DNA of 64,000 bases. Source: Phymatolithon calcareum. Lineage: Eukaryota > Rhodophyta > Florideophyceae > Hapalidiales. The notes below the pieces were generated by a model that saw nothing but the letters and a program-made list of their open reading frames with translations, was not told the origin of the DNA and did no database searches. The stretch spans positions 310,001-374,000 of the forward strand of contig OZ345385.1 in assembly GCA_977006965.1 (NCBI GenBank), given 5' to 3'. The translations under genes and the position numbers were made by a program. The first letter of the stretch is position 1, and every line of letters begins with the position of its first letter. This document shows, piece by piece, positions 9,013 to 20,352 of this stretch.

Positions 9013-11588
9013 GCGAGGGCATTGCTGGCGAAACGTTTTATTGTCAGTCTGTCGAGTCGGTTGCGGAACGCATAGCCGCAGCAGCCAAATTGTCTCCTCG
9101 ATAATCCGAATGTGCAAGTGAGCGAAGCGTAGTGTTGAAAATGAGATATGTTTTCGACAGAGACGAGAAAAATTCCGATCCTCGGGGCGCGAGAGGGAGT
9201 GTTTTCCCGCTAGAGCTCGGGCAAATTAGAATAGAAGTTGCAGCTCATCTCCTTAGGAGTGTACCTGAGCGAATTTAAGTGGGAAAGGGCAAATATAAAT
9301 CAAGACCTTGCGTAGTGCTTAATAGCAGAGCACGCCCTGGGGAAGTTGTGGAACAGTAGCTTTCAGGGTTAGAGGTAGGTTTTGCAGCACACCCGGTGTG
9401 TGTCATATTGTTTTTCAAGCAGAGCCCTATGGTCCGTCAGCATTGCGTCACTGTGCGTCTTTAGAAGAGCTGGCCCGCGTAGACATAAGCAGACTTGCAA
9501 AGAAATGCGTTAAAAACAGTCATCACTCTTTCCCATCACAAGTTGTCCTTACCGAAACGATGAAAGTAGAAACTACTTGTACTACTTCCGAGCTGGTCAA
9601 GATTGCACGAATTAAAGGGCTTCGGATAACGTGACATTTATGCCGTTACGTTGTGTACAGCAATATTTTAATACAGCTGTCGTCCTGGAAAGCGATACCC
9701 TGCGCTGAAATCGAATACGGTTGGTCCTTGCGCCACCATCTACTACCGTACTTAAGCTGTGAAGTACTTTAGTTAATTTTAAAGGTGACTGTCGATCCAC
9801 CTGGAGGTTAGATGGTACCTTGATTTCTATTCATGTTTGTTATCTTTCCTTCCTTGAACTTATTCTGTGTGTTTTGCAGTGCCATGCCAGATGCTCATAT
9901 TGCAGCTCAAATTATAATGTGTCTATATAGGATTGAATGGTTGACTCCTGTGTGCCAGCGCTTGCAAAAATTCTACTCGCCCCAAACGTCTGTTCCCCAT
10001 TAATGCACTGTAATTTGCTCCTACCCTCTTTGCAATGAGGAAAAACTAATCCCGAAACACCCAGATGAGCGAAATCAGGAGAGAACACCGCGTCAGGCTC
10101 TTCACCGCAAACGAACACATATAATGGCCGCTCCTAGGGTCAGAAGCAAAGGTTCTTGGAGACCCCATCGATTTCTCTGCATTTGGTATGATAGACTTTC
10201 AGAACTTACAGCCCACAGACCCCAGCAAGTGGGAACGAAAACATCTTCCCCTCATTTTCACAAATTTTTGCTGGACAGTCTGTAGATTATCTCAAGGAAT
10301 GGTTTCAATGAGTCGTCGAGCCAATGGGATTGTATCGGGAGCGCGGAAATTGTGTCACGTTGCTGCCGTTTCACCACCCTCTTCGCGACTACCGGACAAC
10401 AAACTTGTTACTGCCGACAATCATATATTGATCACTTTTGAAGGAGATACGGTCGGACGGACGGGTGACACAACTGACACGGGACAGCATGTATGCCGCC
10501 GACATGGCGATCCGGCGGAGGAGATGAGATGAAATGATGAGATCGGACATTGCACTGTAAACGTCCGTACCCACTTTGTACTGTACACTTTCTGCTCCGG
10601 AGACACTACAGGAGCATGCGGGAATTTCGACTAAAGTAGTTTTGCATGTCATGGTAGATATTACTGTGTATGCAGCTTCTTGGGAGCATATTCTGCGTTA
10701 TTGAGGACATCAAGCATATGTTCACACCATCAAAATAATTACAATTATTAAGTAGCTGTTGAAATTATGTACACATAATCGGTAACTTTTTAATGTGGAG
10801 AGGTGTTCCGAGTATGCCCGTGTTGGTGTATTCCATCATATCATTATGGTGGGTGGTACTGTTCGCATGGAAACCTTGTGTCCGAAAAGTCGTGCTGTCA
10901 AGGAATTTTGTTGTTTCTGTTAGATGATGGAGAAAGGAACACAATTTGCGTCGCAACGGTAGGCACGTCTGAGCTGATTCTATATGCGTTTGACGGACGT
11001 GAGTTACAGCAGTGGCTCCTGCATCATCCATCGAAGACAGGACGTATGGAAAGTAGGAGCGCTGTGTCTTTCGTTGCGGAGGCTGTCAATAATGATATAG
11101 AAGACTGACCTTTCCGATCTGAAGAACAGTGGCGAGCGACCCATCAGTGTCACATCGAATTTCTGCTTTAGATAGGGCATTGTCTATTCTTCGAGTACGT
11201 CGGCGCAGTGCATTAGCATTCTTGTATGAGTCATCAGCTTGCGGAAGGACTGCGTTCGTACTGCCGGCGCAAGGGCAAACGATGTTTTGGATGTCACTGA
11301 CCATCGCCTGGATTTGTGCGTCGCAGGCACCGAATCCGCAATTCAGAAAGAGAATATGCGTATTTCCGGATCATGGCTAGCGCAACGATAGTGAGAAACA
11401 AATGTGTCGTAAGTCTACCTTTTTTAATCGTGATGCGCTCCTCCAGGATGGAGCACATTATAGGGAATGATATAGTTCATTGTTCTTTCTGACAAAAAAT
11501 GTCAAATCTCACTGATACTTCTCTAGTTCCTGAGAACAACAAATTTTATTGTGCACTATGTATAACTTTACCTTTTTCGGCCATAGAA
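9013..11588. other. no supported gene
   Basis: Several short frames (for example 9398-9634 and 10803-11108) have partly coding-like composition, but none carries a recognisable domain or a convincing start and splice pattern. No repeat shared with the rest of the window was seen. Confidence 0.3.
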
Positions 11589-12015
11589 CTAGAGCTCGAT
11601 TGTAAATATCTCGCTTTCGTGCTGCATAATAATCTGAGTGAGGTTCGCAACGGCAAGGACACACAGTCCATGGAGCTGAACACTGTGTCGGAATCTATGT
11701 GTTAGCACGAAAAATATTTTAAGTCTGCCGTTGACGATTTCGTGTCGTGCCCTAATGAGCTTGTGTTTTTTTCGGTATGATTTTGCCAGATGCTTAGCTT
11801 GGACGCACTTCGGGTCCTTATAACCATCATCAGCTATGACTTTTTCGTCCTTGTCCAGAACTCTCTTCAGTCCCGCCCTAAATATGACGACGTCTGGATG
11901 TGCACCGCACTGAAAAGGGCCATGCACAGCAACAATATCTCCAGTATCGATACAAACAGCAACCTCATAACGCAGTCCGGCGCCATGAAACTTGTGACTG
12001 TACCACGCGCTGTCA
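11589..12015 (-). pseudogene. PIF/Harbinger-like DDE transposase, C-terminal remnant
   Basis: The minus-strand frame carries the three catalytic landmarks of the DDE_4 (PIF/Harbinger, IS5-like) fold in order: CIDTGDIVAVHGPF (first D), EKVIADDGY (second D) and RARHEIVNGRLK (E). These are followed by the usual FRH...H...AVAN-x-TQ ending. The C terminus is intact, with a stop at 11589. The N-terminal part is missing because the frame runs straight into the poly(C) tail of the family C LINE at about 12016. It would have been a DNA-cutting transposase acting on its own inverted repeats; this copy is dead. Terminal repeats were not found. Confidence 0.75.
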
Positions 12016-13843
12016 AAAGGGGGGGGTTATATGTTGATTTATTTTAGAAGCTCCCAAAACCTCAATTTGATTAACAGGGCAGCTTCTCGCTATCTTCACC
12101 ATTCATCTCTCTACTAGCCTCCTAATATCTCCTTAATCCGAGTTTCTCTCCCTGTGAGGGCTCGAGTGAGTCGTTCGCATTCGTATTCTGTTTCTTGGTC
12201 CATCTTCATGCATCGTAGTGTGCGTTGGAGCACAACGAGCTCAACCACAGCTCCGTGTCCAAAGTACTTCGCTAAAACTGATTTTCTCCACAAAGGAGCT
12301 CTGTTGAAAAGAAATCTCAGGCATCTCAACCGCGCCGTTCTGTCTCTTATACGTAACACTCCTGGTAGTTCATTCGGCTTGTCGACCGGGATTTTAACTG
12401 TCCGTCCCTCTTCTTCCAACGTCCATATTTTTGCTGCTTCCCGTATGCGTCCTCTTTTTGATACCTTACCTTCTTCTGCTTGTTTTAGAGCTTCTTTGAG
12501 GTGCTTCTCTTCTCTAAGATGTCCAATATCCTTTGACACATCTTCCAGGTCTTCTTCTCTTCCTTGGTATTCTTCTGCGAGCTCAAGGTACTTCTTCCGT
12601 CTTATCAGGCTAAAGGCGAACCTTTCAGCCTGGTGCGCTCTCCTCATCTGTGGGCTGGCGAGTCGGCAGAGCACTCGCATCCGCTCCCTTCGATGTTCGG
12701 CATATTTTCCGAAAACATACCTGAAGAAAAGACCTTCTGCTGCTTCGATTGCCGATAACAGACGTTTGGTGATCGGGGTCAAATGAATGGCATACTCTCA
12801 TTTGGGGAGAATCAATGATTTAAAAATCCTGATGCAAGTGGCTGGCTGGAGTCCTCTGACGTTCACGCCTATTTGGCGGAGTTTGCGTATACATCCCACC
12901 GCATTTCGAACTCTTGCAATTGCTGTATCGTCCGTGACTCCGTTGTTGTTCATACTGATCCCCAGGTATGACAGTCTCCAGGCCTGGTGCAGCTCTTTTC
13001 CTGCAAGGAAAAATTTCTTCCTTGGGAGGCCTTTGTACTTAAGGACCTCACTCTTTCCTGGCTTTGTGTTCCATTTCATGGAGTTCTCGCTTGCCCACTT
13101 CGTGGCTATGTCCAATAGTCTTTGCAACCCTTTGGCATTTTTAGCCTGAAGAAGAACATCATCAGCAAATAATTGCGCTGGATGTTCAGACACGGTTCTT
13201 GGTACTTGGGCGGCGGCTTCGGCGAACGTATCCATGAATATATTGTATAGGCATGGACTGGGGGGGGACCCTTGGGGAACACCTCGGTCGATAATGTACC
13301 ACGTTTTTGTTTCGTCTCCTGCCGACGTGATCCACGACGGTTTCAACAGGTAAAATACCATCCTTGTGATGTATGCCGGTAGCTTGCTCTTCAGTCGTTC
13401 AAGGAGGATATCCCTGGGGACGCTGTCATAAGCTGCAGATAAGTCGAGTACAGCAACGTACGGGTGGCCATTTTGTATAGTACTTTTTGCGCGGAGTATC
13501 GCCAGATACGTGCTCTTGTCCCTCCGAAAACCGAGTTGTGCCCTATTGAAGCGGTAGTGAACCCCTATGTATGAGTCCAGGGCAGAGTCGATAATCTTCC
13601 TGACCAGACTCAGGAGAGATATTGGCCTATAGTTTGCCGCAATGTGCTCTGGACCTTTCTTGTAGAGGGAAATAAGTGTTGCTTGTCGCCATTGTTTTGG
13701 AAGGCACATCAGTCGTCCACATGCCTCCCACAAAGCCAGTATAATGCTGAAAGAGACCTCCTTGTTTGCGTGCAGCATCTCAACGGCTATCCGGTCTGGG
13801 CAAACTGCTTTCCCTCTTGCCGCCCTATTGAATGCTCTTTGAA
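12016..13843 (-). mobile_element. LINE family C, longest copy (reverse transcriptase)
   Basis: The 3' end is a poly(C) tail (the G run at 12018-12026 on the plus strand) after an AT-rich segment. The element is 5'-truncated at about 13843, where it abuts a LINE A fragment in the opposite orientation. It interrupts a Harbinger transposase on its left. No clean target duplication was found, consistent with a chimeric or rearranged insertion. Confidence 0.85.
12114..13843 (-). pseudogene. non-LTR reverse transcriptase with one nonsense codon
   Basis: The coding region of the family C LINE includes RT motifs in order: YRPISLLS, LDLSAAYDSVP (catalytic Asp), GVPQGSPPSPCLYN, and FADDVLL (the double-Asp motif, with F in place of the usual Y). 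A C-terminal domain follows that is rich in basic and acidic residues (for example RRERMRVLCRLASPQMRR). A single TGA at 12798-12800 interrupts the frame where LINE A has Trp (P-R-W-E-Y-A). The frame then stays open to 12114. The endonuclease domain is lost by 5' truncation. It would have catalysed target-primed reverse transcription. Confidence 0.85.
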
Positions 13844-14030
13844 GCAACAAACATGTCAGAAAACCTCGGAAACAGAGCTCGACGGTATACGGCAACTATG
13901 GAATGCACACTTTCAGGATCTGGGATTGAAGTGGAAAACAGATTGCACAAAGAAAAGGCTCTGTGTAAGCTTTTACTATTCAGCAGAACCCTCATAAAGT
14001 GGATGCAGAACGAAGAATTCCTCCACTGAA
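13844..14030 (+). mobile_element. LINE family A C-terminal coding fragment
   Basis: The plus-strand translation (NMSENLGNRARRY..., KALCKLLLFSRTLIKWMQNE) aligns with the end of the LINE A protein at 24.82-26.01 kb. It lacks the family A 3' tail and is fused head-on to LINE C at 13843. Confidence 0.65.
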
Positions 14031-14054
14031 GCCCGTATACGAATAGTGGGGCGA

Positions 14055-15560
14055 AAATGTAAGTTTTATCTTAGAAGCCTTCAACGCCAGAGCTCGCCGA
14101 CGCCAGAGCACCTTCCCGTGTACTAATGTCACTTGTCTAAGAATGTCGCATCATACTATTATTTCATCCGCCGCTACAATCTCTAATTTCAATAGGCTGA
14201 CCATCAATTGCATTGTGTCGTCCTCGGTCTTTCCGCCCAACTTCGGCTCTAGAATCGTACATAAGGGATCATTATCGATTCAACAGGAGCCAGATTTGTT
14301 TTCGAACAGACAAAAGTAGGTATCTTGCCATACTGCAGACAAAAACCAGCATGAAGGATGGACGGATGGATCTGAGTTTCATTGAAGCTCTCGTTGTCTA
14401 ACTAGCATCTGAGAAAATTATCAAAGCGCTATTTGTGCTTTCTTAGGTTTCTATTTCCTTGGACAAAGTTTTTGGATTGTGTCTATCGCGGTTTCCGATC
14501 TCTTTTTTCTTTTTTTGAGATCATGCGTCTGGCGATGAGGTTCGACATTTCCGATAAGGCATAGTTTAGCTCGGCGTCCTCGCGCTTTTTCTCTCAGTGA
14601 GGGTATGGGAAGCGGTGGAATACCCAATGTGCGCAAAGAGTTCTGTGCTTGCTTGCATGAAGCATGGTCTTCGTTTCGCACCCGTTCTTGACCTGTCCGC
14701 AGCATACGACAGGGTTCCAAGAGATATCCTTGCCGCGAGACTAAAGAAAAAATACCGGACGAATTAAAAAAGATAGTAGTGTACATCTTAAAGCCGTGGT
14801 GGGGTATATCGGCGGAAGATGAGTCACGAACGTAGTGCATGGTGGATCGAGGTGTTCCTCAAGCGTCTTTGCTTAGTCTGTGCCTCTACAGAAACTGCGG
14901 CAGATAGGAGTTAACGTTAGAGGATTTGAACCCGCTACATGCATCAGAATCTTCAAGTGTTTAATGTTGCCGAAATAGGAATATGCTCTAAATATGACGC
15001 GCGATGACAAAGCACTTGTGTTCGGCATTCGCAACTACGGAAGGATTGTTTTACAAGAATGTCTTCGGAAAGTATGCAAAACACCGACGCGTTCGAATGC
15101 GAGTCCTGTATCGACTAGGACCTCCAGAGATGAGAACAAGACATCAAGCTGAAAGGTTCTTCCATTTCCTGCTACGGAAAAAGAAGCACCTCTAAGAGAC
15201 AGGTGAATATTGTGGTAGAGGTGAAGAAATAGTGGAAGCAAAAAAGGACGTGTAGTATTTCAGGGAATTTGACGACTTGACAAGAGCTTTGTCCAAAGCG
15301 GAACATAAAGCAGTATCAAAGAAGAGCCGAAGAAGAGAAATAATCTAAATATTGGCGGAGGAAGAACAAGGAAGATCAATGACGATGCCCTTTGAATCAA
15401 CTGAATTACCAGGGATCATCTGCTAAAGGGACAGGACGAAACGGCTGAGATGCCTGAGGCTTATTCTTAATAGAGTCCCATTCTGGAGAAAGTCGATACT
15501 GGATGAATACTGTAGTATCACGGCGGTAACTGAGCTGGTTTCGTGCCAACGCATTTTATC
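14055..15560 (+). mobile_element. decayed family C LINE, plus strand
   Basis: Pieces of the LINE C protein appear in order with frameshifts and deletions: DHYRFNRSQICFRTDKSRYL near 14.27 kb, LDLSAAYDRVPRDIL near 14.69 kb, MVDRGVPQ near 14.84 kb, then a deletion to LRQIGVNVRGFEPATCIRIF near 14.91 kb and the C-terminal domain to about 15.5 kb. A TAG at 14976-14978 replaces the same Trp codon that is TGA in the 12.8-kb copy. Confidence 0.7.
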
Positions 15561-16015
15561 ATCAGCATAGATGGGCCCTGACGTGGAAGGTGATTGCAAG
15601 CGACTTACACATGCACTTGTTAGTAGCCAACTTCGAATGAAGAAGACCATGGAAGACCAGACTAAGCTAAAATAGAAAACGGTTCTGGATGGAAGCCCTG
15701 TTGATACGACTTTCTTTTGGTGGGTGATCCACGGCTCGGTGTACAAAAACCTAGTTCTGGTCCCCTGAAGGGCCGTCAGGATGAAAAATTATTTCTCGCA
15801 TGTGTCACGCCATCGAGCCCGATTTTTGGGGACCGAATTCTCTTTTATGCTGCCTCCTATTTTATCAATATAGTACAAAAAGGAAAATCAATCTCCGCAC
15901 TTTCATTTCTCTTCACAAATACGTACTGACCGACGCCATTCTCGAAGTCTCTCTCGTTGCTATTCAGTCCAACGCTGAACAAACCAACGCCCCAACCAGT
16001 CGAACAACGGCACGA
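15561..16015. other. upstream region of the small bZIP gene
   Basis: No repeat or domain was recognised. The open frame of the bZIP extends upstream to an earlier ATG at 15800, but that extension looks non-conserved in composition. Confidence 0.3.
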
Positions 16016-16261
16016 ATGCCGGATCCAGGCGCGGAATCGGCATCGCGTGCTGATGCAGGAGCGATATCTGCCAGGAAAAGGGGTAGAGTAGTGCGAAATC
16101 GAGTTAAATGCTCGAATCGAAAAGGGGAAATCAAAACAATGGAGGCGAATCTTCAAGAGGCAAAGAAAGAAGTAGAAAACCTTCGCGAAAGTATTCGCTC
16201 CCTCGAGGCAGAGAACAAGGACCTGAGAAACTTTCTTGAGCATATTACAACGACCGAGTAG
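16016..16261 (+). CDS. 81-residue bZIP-type protein
   Basis: The start chosen is the ATG at 16016, because the residues after it lead directly into the domain; an in-frame ATG at 15800 would add a 72-residue extension of unclear character. The product has a basic region (RKRGRVVRNRVKCSNRKGE, with the N-x7-K spacing close to the N-x7-R signature). A coiled coil follows with hydrophobic residues at heptad positions and an Asn at one of them, up to NKDLRNFLEHI near the C terminus. This is the layout of a basic leucine zipper that dimerises and binds DNA in the nucleus. It has almost nothing outside the zipper, so it could act as a competitive or small regulatory bZIP. It is a single open frame with no intron. 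Confidence 0.65.
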   Translation: MPDPGAESASRADAGAISARKRGRVVRNRVKCSNRKGEIKTMEANLQEAKKEVENLRESIRSLEAENKDLRNFLEHITTTE

Positions 16262-18799
16262 AGCACCCTAGGGACTAGCCCATTTGTGAAAATAGGCTTA
16301 TTTGTCGTATTTGCGATAAAATATATCGGCTTTGCTAGCCATTACATTTTATAAAAAAAACTTCTTCTTCGTTATGTAATCACTGGGAGTGAAAAGATAA
16401 GGGTTGGAGTTTATCTTGAAAAGGGGTGATGTCTCTGTGATGCGATACCTCTGTCTAAGATGCGATCAGAATAGCCGCTTAAATAGGGCGGGGGCGAGCG
16501 ATTGCACACCCTACAAAAAGGGGGGCACTAACCGATGATAGACTAATATTACGTTGAGTGTTAGTCTACGTCTGTGATAAAACCGTTTGTTCCTCTTGGA
16601 AGAGTCGTTCACGATACTGTGTTGTCAGTCTCGGTGGATACATCTCAAGGAGCCGTTATAGAGCTCCTAGGTCGATGGTGATAAAGTCGTTCATTACACC
16701 CCTGCAATATTGCGTGTCTACAGTTATGAATTTTTACTTATAATGTCCTATGTGTCTCAACTAGAAAAAGTTGGTACATTTGCAGGAGGGCTTATGTACC
16801 AGAAACATACTTGTAGAATATACTTCTCCAGATTCGATTGCTGATAGCAATGGCTTTGTCAGGAGCACATACTCCCAGTTTGGCGAAATAAGCTAGTTGA
16901 AGGTTCTAATTCATCGAAGAAATTATGAATCACGATATATTGGTGTTTTTATCTAATTAGCACCACCGGTTGCCCGGCGTTTAATTAGTTGCTCCACTGT
17001 CTCCTTGGTTCAAATAGAACAGGTTTTTGCGTCTAGGGTTGCATTCAATTGGGCCATCTTTAAAAACTGTTACCAGCAAGCAACATCGTGCGGCAAGTTG
17101 ATTGAGAGCAATTTCAGCGCGGCTCTGGTATATATTGCGCTCGGAGGATAAAACCTGTATACTCCTAAACTTTGTCAACTAGTGCCGATTGACCACCGAC
17201 CGCGCAGATTCTATGGTTAAGTGTATATTTTGATAGCACATCAGGCTTAACTCCGTAATGCCTTTTCGAGCAAGATCGTGGCTTTTTCGTTCCCAGGGAG
17301 CCATATTAGCTTGGGGATCCAAATTGTTTCGCAAGTGATCATATCATCAATCAGCCTCCTATATGTCGCAAATTCGAGGCCGGGAATATTCGCTGTCGAG
17401 AAGACAAGAAGCAACGTGTCTCCAGTGGCTCCGTCTTGCACACTGCCGCCTGTTTTTCATATCAAGACAGTAACTTCGGAAACAGTCTAACTGGCTCTGG
17501 ATGAGTGCCGCTTCATACTCCAGCGCCGATGTCCCCATTCGGAACGGTATAAATACGACATCACCCGAGCACAGCATTGTGTCGGAAGGCAGACCGATTA
17601 ACAATCACCAATTCTTTGTCGGCTCGGTGCCCCTTCCGAGAGCATACGGAGAGAAGTGGTTGGTGTAGGCGTCTCGCCATGCCTGGTTCCCGTTTGGGAA
17701 ACCGGCGGTCATAACGAATCACTAACACAAACTGGCTTGTGGCGACATTCTTGAAAAGCATGTGGACCTTCACGAGGCCTTACAACGCTGAGCGCGCGAA
17801 AGAAAATAAACTCTCTTTTGTTCTGAACTGTTCATTGCCATTTTGCGACACCATAGTATCCGACAGCTTGTCATCTCCCCATACATCCATCGCTGCCCGG
17901 TCAGCGCATCAAGGAAGCTCCTTCGGTCTGCAAACTCGCGAACATGGTGTACACACGGGATTTGCAAGTGTTCTATCTCCTCAAAGGCTCAGACAGCCGA
18001 AAGTTTTTCGGCTTCCAAAGATGAACCCACTTCTCCAATGGTCGTTTCGCTCGAGCGCATTCGTTCGGGCAGCTTTCTTTTTTGATAAATCGTTTCTAAT
18101 CTCTGAACTTCATCCAGAGTGTCAGCAGAGCGTGATGCAAGAAAGATAACATGAAGTAATGATCCAGGTATTCATCGATACCGCATATAACCCTAGTACT
18201 ACTCATCAACATGCAGTCAATTCATATTGCACATTTACCTTACAAAGTGGTGATCGAAGTCACTTCATTCCCACCAAGAAGAGGAGAAAGAATTCGAATC
18301 CCATGACGACTAATTTTGCCACTCAGATCAACTGCAGAGTTTGCAAAGTAAGGAAAACGACTGCCATATGTTCATGATGTAGAGAGCTTTATTGCGGCGA
18401 AACATGCCTATGTCGCATGCATTACGTTGAGACTGTTTCACGAAGCGCGTTCTTGCTATCTATAAGCTTATCGCTGTTTAAGAGCCTGATATTGTAGAGC
18501 GTTCGTTTGCAGAAAACCATATGAATGTCATACCCTCAATTGAGGGAAAAATTAAGTAAACCATTTGCTAGACACCAGGAATGAGCAGCAACTTAATATT
18601 AGTTTTTAAAAAATAATTTCCTCTTAAAAAAGGAAATTCGTTGCATGGACCGAAAAAGTTGGCAAAATGCGCACCAAGGGCACCCCTTTCAAAAACTACT
18701 ACTAGTTTCTCACGTGCTAATTAGACAACGAGAGCTTCAAATAAACCCAGTTCCATCAATCCGTCCAGAAACTACTACACGGTATGATACACAGAGAAC
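16262..18799. other. no supported gene
   Basis: Minus-strand frames between 17.25 and 17.97 kb have partly coding composition (for example GDVVFIPFRMG) but sit in different frames with no clear splice pattern or family. A CCCTCAATTGAGGG palindrome at about 18.54 kb recurs at 39.84 kb. Confidence 0.3.
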
Positions 18800-19285
18800 T
18801 CTAAAACAATACGATTGCTGAGAAATTCAGCATCAGAGCCAGAGAGCATACGGAGACCCTTGAACGCACGATAGCAGGTTACGACCTTGAAGGATAGAAA
18901 AGGTTACAAGCGGAACAGGCGCTAGATGAGGTCTTACTTTTTAGCAAGACACTCATAGAACGCATGGAGAACGAAGAAGGCCATTACTGATTAGCAGAAG
19001 GCAAACATAAGGAGAAAAAGCGGTCGAGTGAGAGCCAGGGGTCGTGCGCAATCCATTGCTATTGCAATTAATTGCAATTCGTATCAATTCGACCCAAATT
19101 GGGTTCTGATGAAGAATTGCAATTCGAATTGCTGGTAGGTAGGTTGTACGAAAGTGTATAGTTCAGCAAGAGCAGAGTTGTCGGAAATAACGATCACTTC
19201 AAATGTATCATGCGTAGTACGTGGTAATTGGTTGTCGGTAGCATCTAATTTAATTATATAACTTGGGCCAGTATAAGCGTTCACC

Positions 19286-19355
19286 GGGGGAGCACTGCAC
19301 CATTTTGGCCCAAATCAGCTAAATAACTATCGGGCCAAAATGTTGCCATGCTCCC
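19286..19355. repeat. small hairpin inside the hAT element
   Basis: Arms of about 26 bp (GGGGGAGCA...CATTTTGGCCC and its near reverse complement) are separated by about 20 nt. It resembles a tiny MITE. Confidence 0.6.
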
Positions 19356-19407
19356 CTAGTGTTAAGTACGTAAAATTCTACGTACTGTATACAGTTACAA
19401 CGTTCCT

Positions 19408-19606
19408 GAATTCAACCATCCATGTGATCGTTCAACGTAAGCGAAGGATTGTAGCGCAACGAAAAGTCTCTCAGGTGCAATGATAATTGACTAAGGGAGC
19501 TTCAATAAAACAGAAATCCATCCATCCATCCATATGATCGTTCTGTTGTAGTGGTCTGCGTATCATAGACCACTACAACAGAACGATCACATGGATGGTT
19601 GAATTC
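19408..19606. repeat. long palindrome split by a short retroposon
   Basis: Without the 92-bp insert and one copy of its target duplication, the flanks form a palindrome with arms of about 40 bp (GAATTCAACCATCCATGTGATCG..., GTTGTAGTGGTCT) around a 9-nt loop. The right arm is 19567-19606. The insert lies in the left arm. Confidence 0.75.
19434..19525 (+). mobile_element. short SINE-like retroposon, 92 bp
   Basis: It is flanked by 18-bp target duplications with one mismatch (19416-19433 and 19526-19543, CCATCCAT[G/A]TGATCGTTC). The body shares GTGCAATGATAATTGAC and AGCTTCAA..AAACAGAAATCC with the copy at 30175-30253. Confidence 0.7.
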
Positions 19607-19761
19607 ATTCGTCCGTTCAAGTATAACGGTATGGGTGTCTAGAGTGCCGTTTCTGAAAAGACAGATAGAAGAGCCAATATAAAAAGTGAAGTCGTACATT
19701 TATCCAAAGCACACTACCAGACCCACTCGACAACACCTAAACAAATTTCGCTCTTCCAATC

Positions 19762-20352
19762 ATGGTACTACCTATTCCGAAACCGAAGCCGAAACAAGTT
19801 GTACAGCAGCTAATGCAACTCCTTCGCGAACAGCCTCGAGATATCCATTCACGTCAATCAGGTCGAACAAGACGAAATGTGATGTTTTGCGTCTACCTCT
19901 GTCCCAAGGGCGATCAATGCACTGAAGGAAGCGAATTTTGTTTCGAGAAGGGTACTGGTTTTTCGAATCCGTACAATCACCTGAAGCGTTGCATCGGTGG
20001 TGGCCGTGAGGATCATCTTCTGGAAGTGTACCATGCTACGAGAGATCGTAATCTGCGCTCCGGAACTTCATTCAGTTTCAAGACCCCTATTGTCATGAAG
20101 CTCACCGAACGTGAGAAGGTGATGGATAGCTATCTGCAACTCATCATATTCATGTCATTGCCGATCAGTTTCGTCACCGACGGAGAAGTTCGTGCACTCT
20201 CGAAGCACGACCAAGTCTTTTGCACGAATACGTTTAAAAAGGTACTGTTTGCGCTAGTGGAACTCGTTGAACGGCGTATCTCTGGAGAACTGAAAGAAAC
20301 TAGGGGTGCGCTTATGCCTAGGAGAAGAGGCATGAATAAACAATTAACTTGA
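19762..20352 (+). CDS. truncated hAT transposase, N-terminal zinc-finger part
   Basis: A 196-residue frame starts from an ATG. It has a Cys/His arrangement (LCPKGDQC ... FEKGTGFSNPYNHLKRC) like a BED-type finger and matches the N-terminal region of the hAT transposase at 36.4 kb almost throughout (GGREDHLLEVY, MSLPIS, LFALVELVERRI). The catalytic RNase-H fold and the C-terminal dimerisation region are absent. The product could at most bind hAT ends. Its open frame could persist by chance or because a DNA-binding repressor is tolerated. Confidence 0.7.
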   Translation: MVLPIPKPKPKQVVQQLMQLLREQPRDIHSRQSGRTRRNVMFCVYLCPKGDQCTEGSEFCFEKGTGFSNPYNHLKRCIGGGREDHLLEVYHATRDRNLRSGTSFSFKTPIVMKLTEREKVMDSYLQLIIFMSLPISFVTDGEVRALSKHDQVFCTNTFKKVLFALVELVERRISGELKETRGALMPRRRGMNKQLT

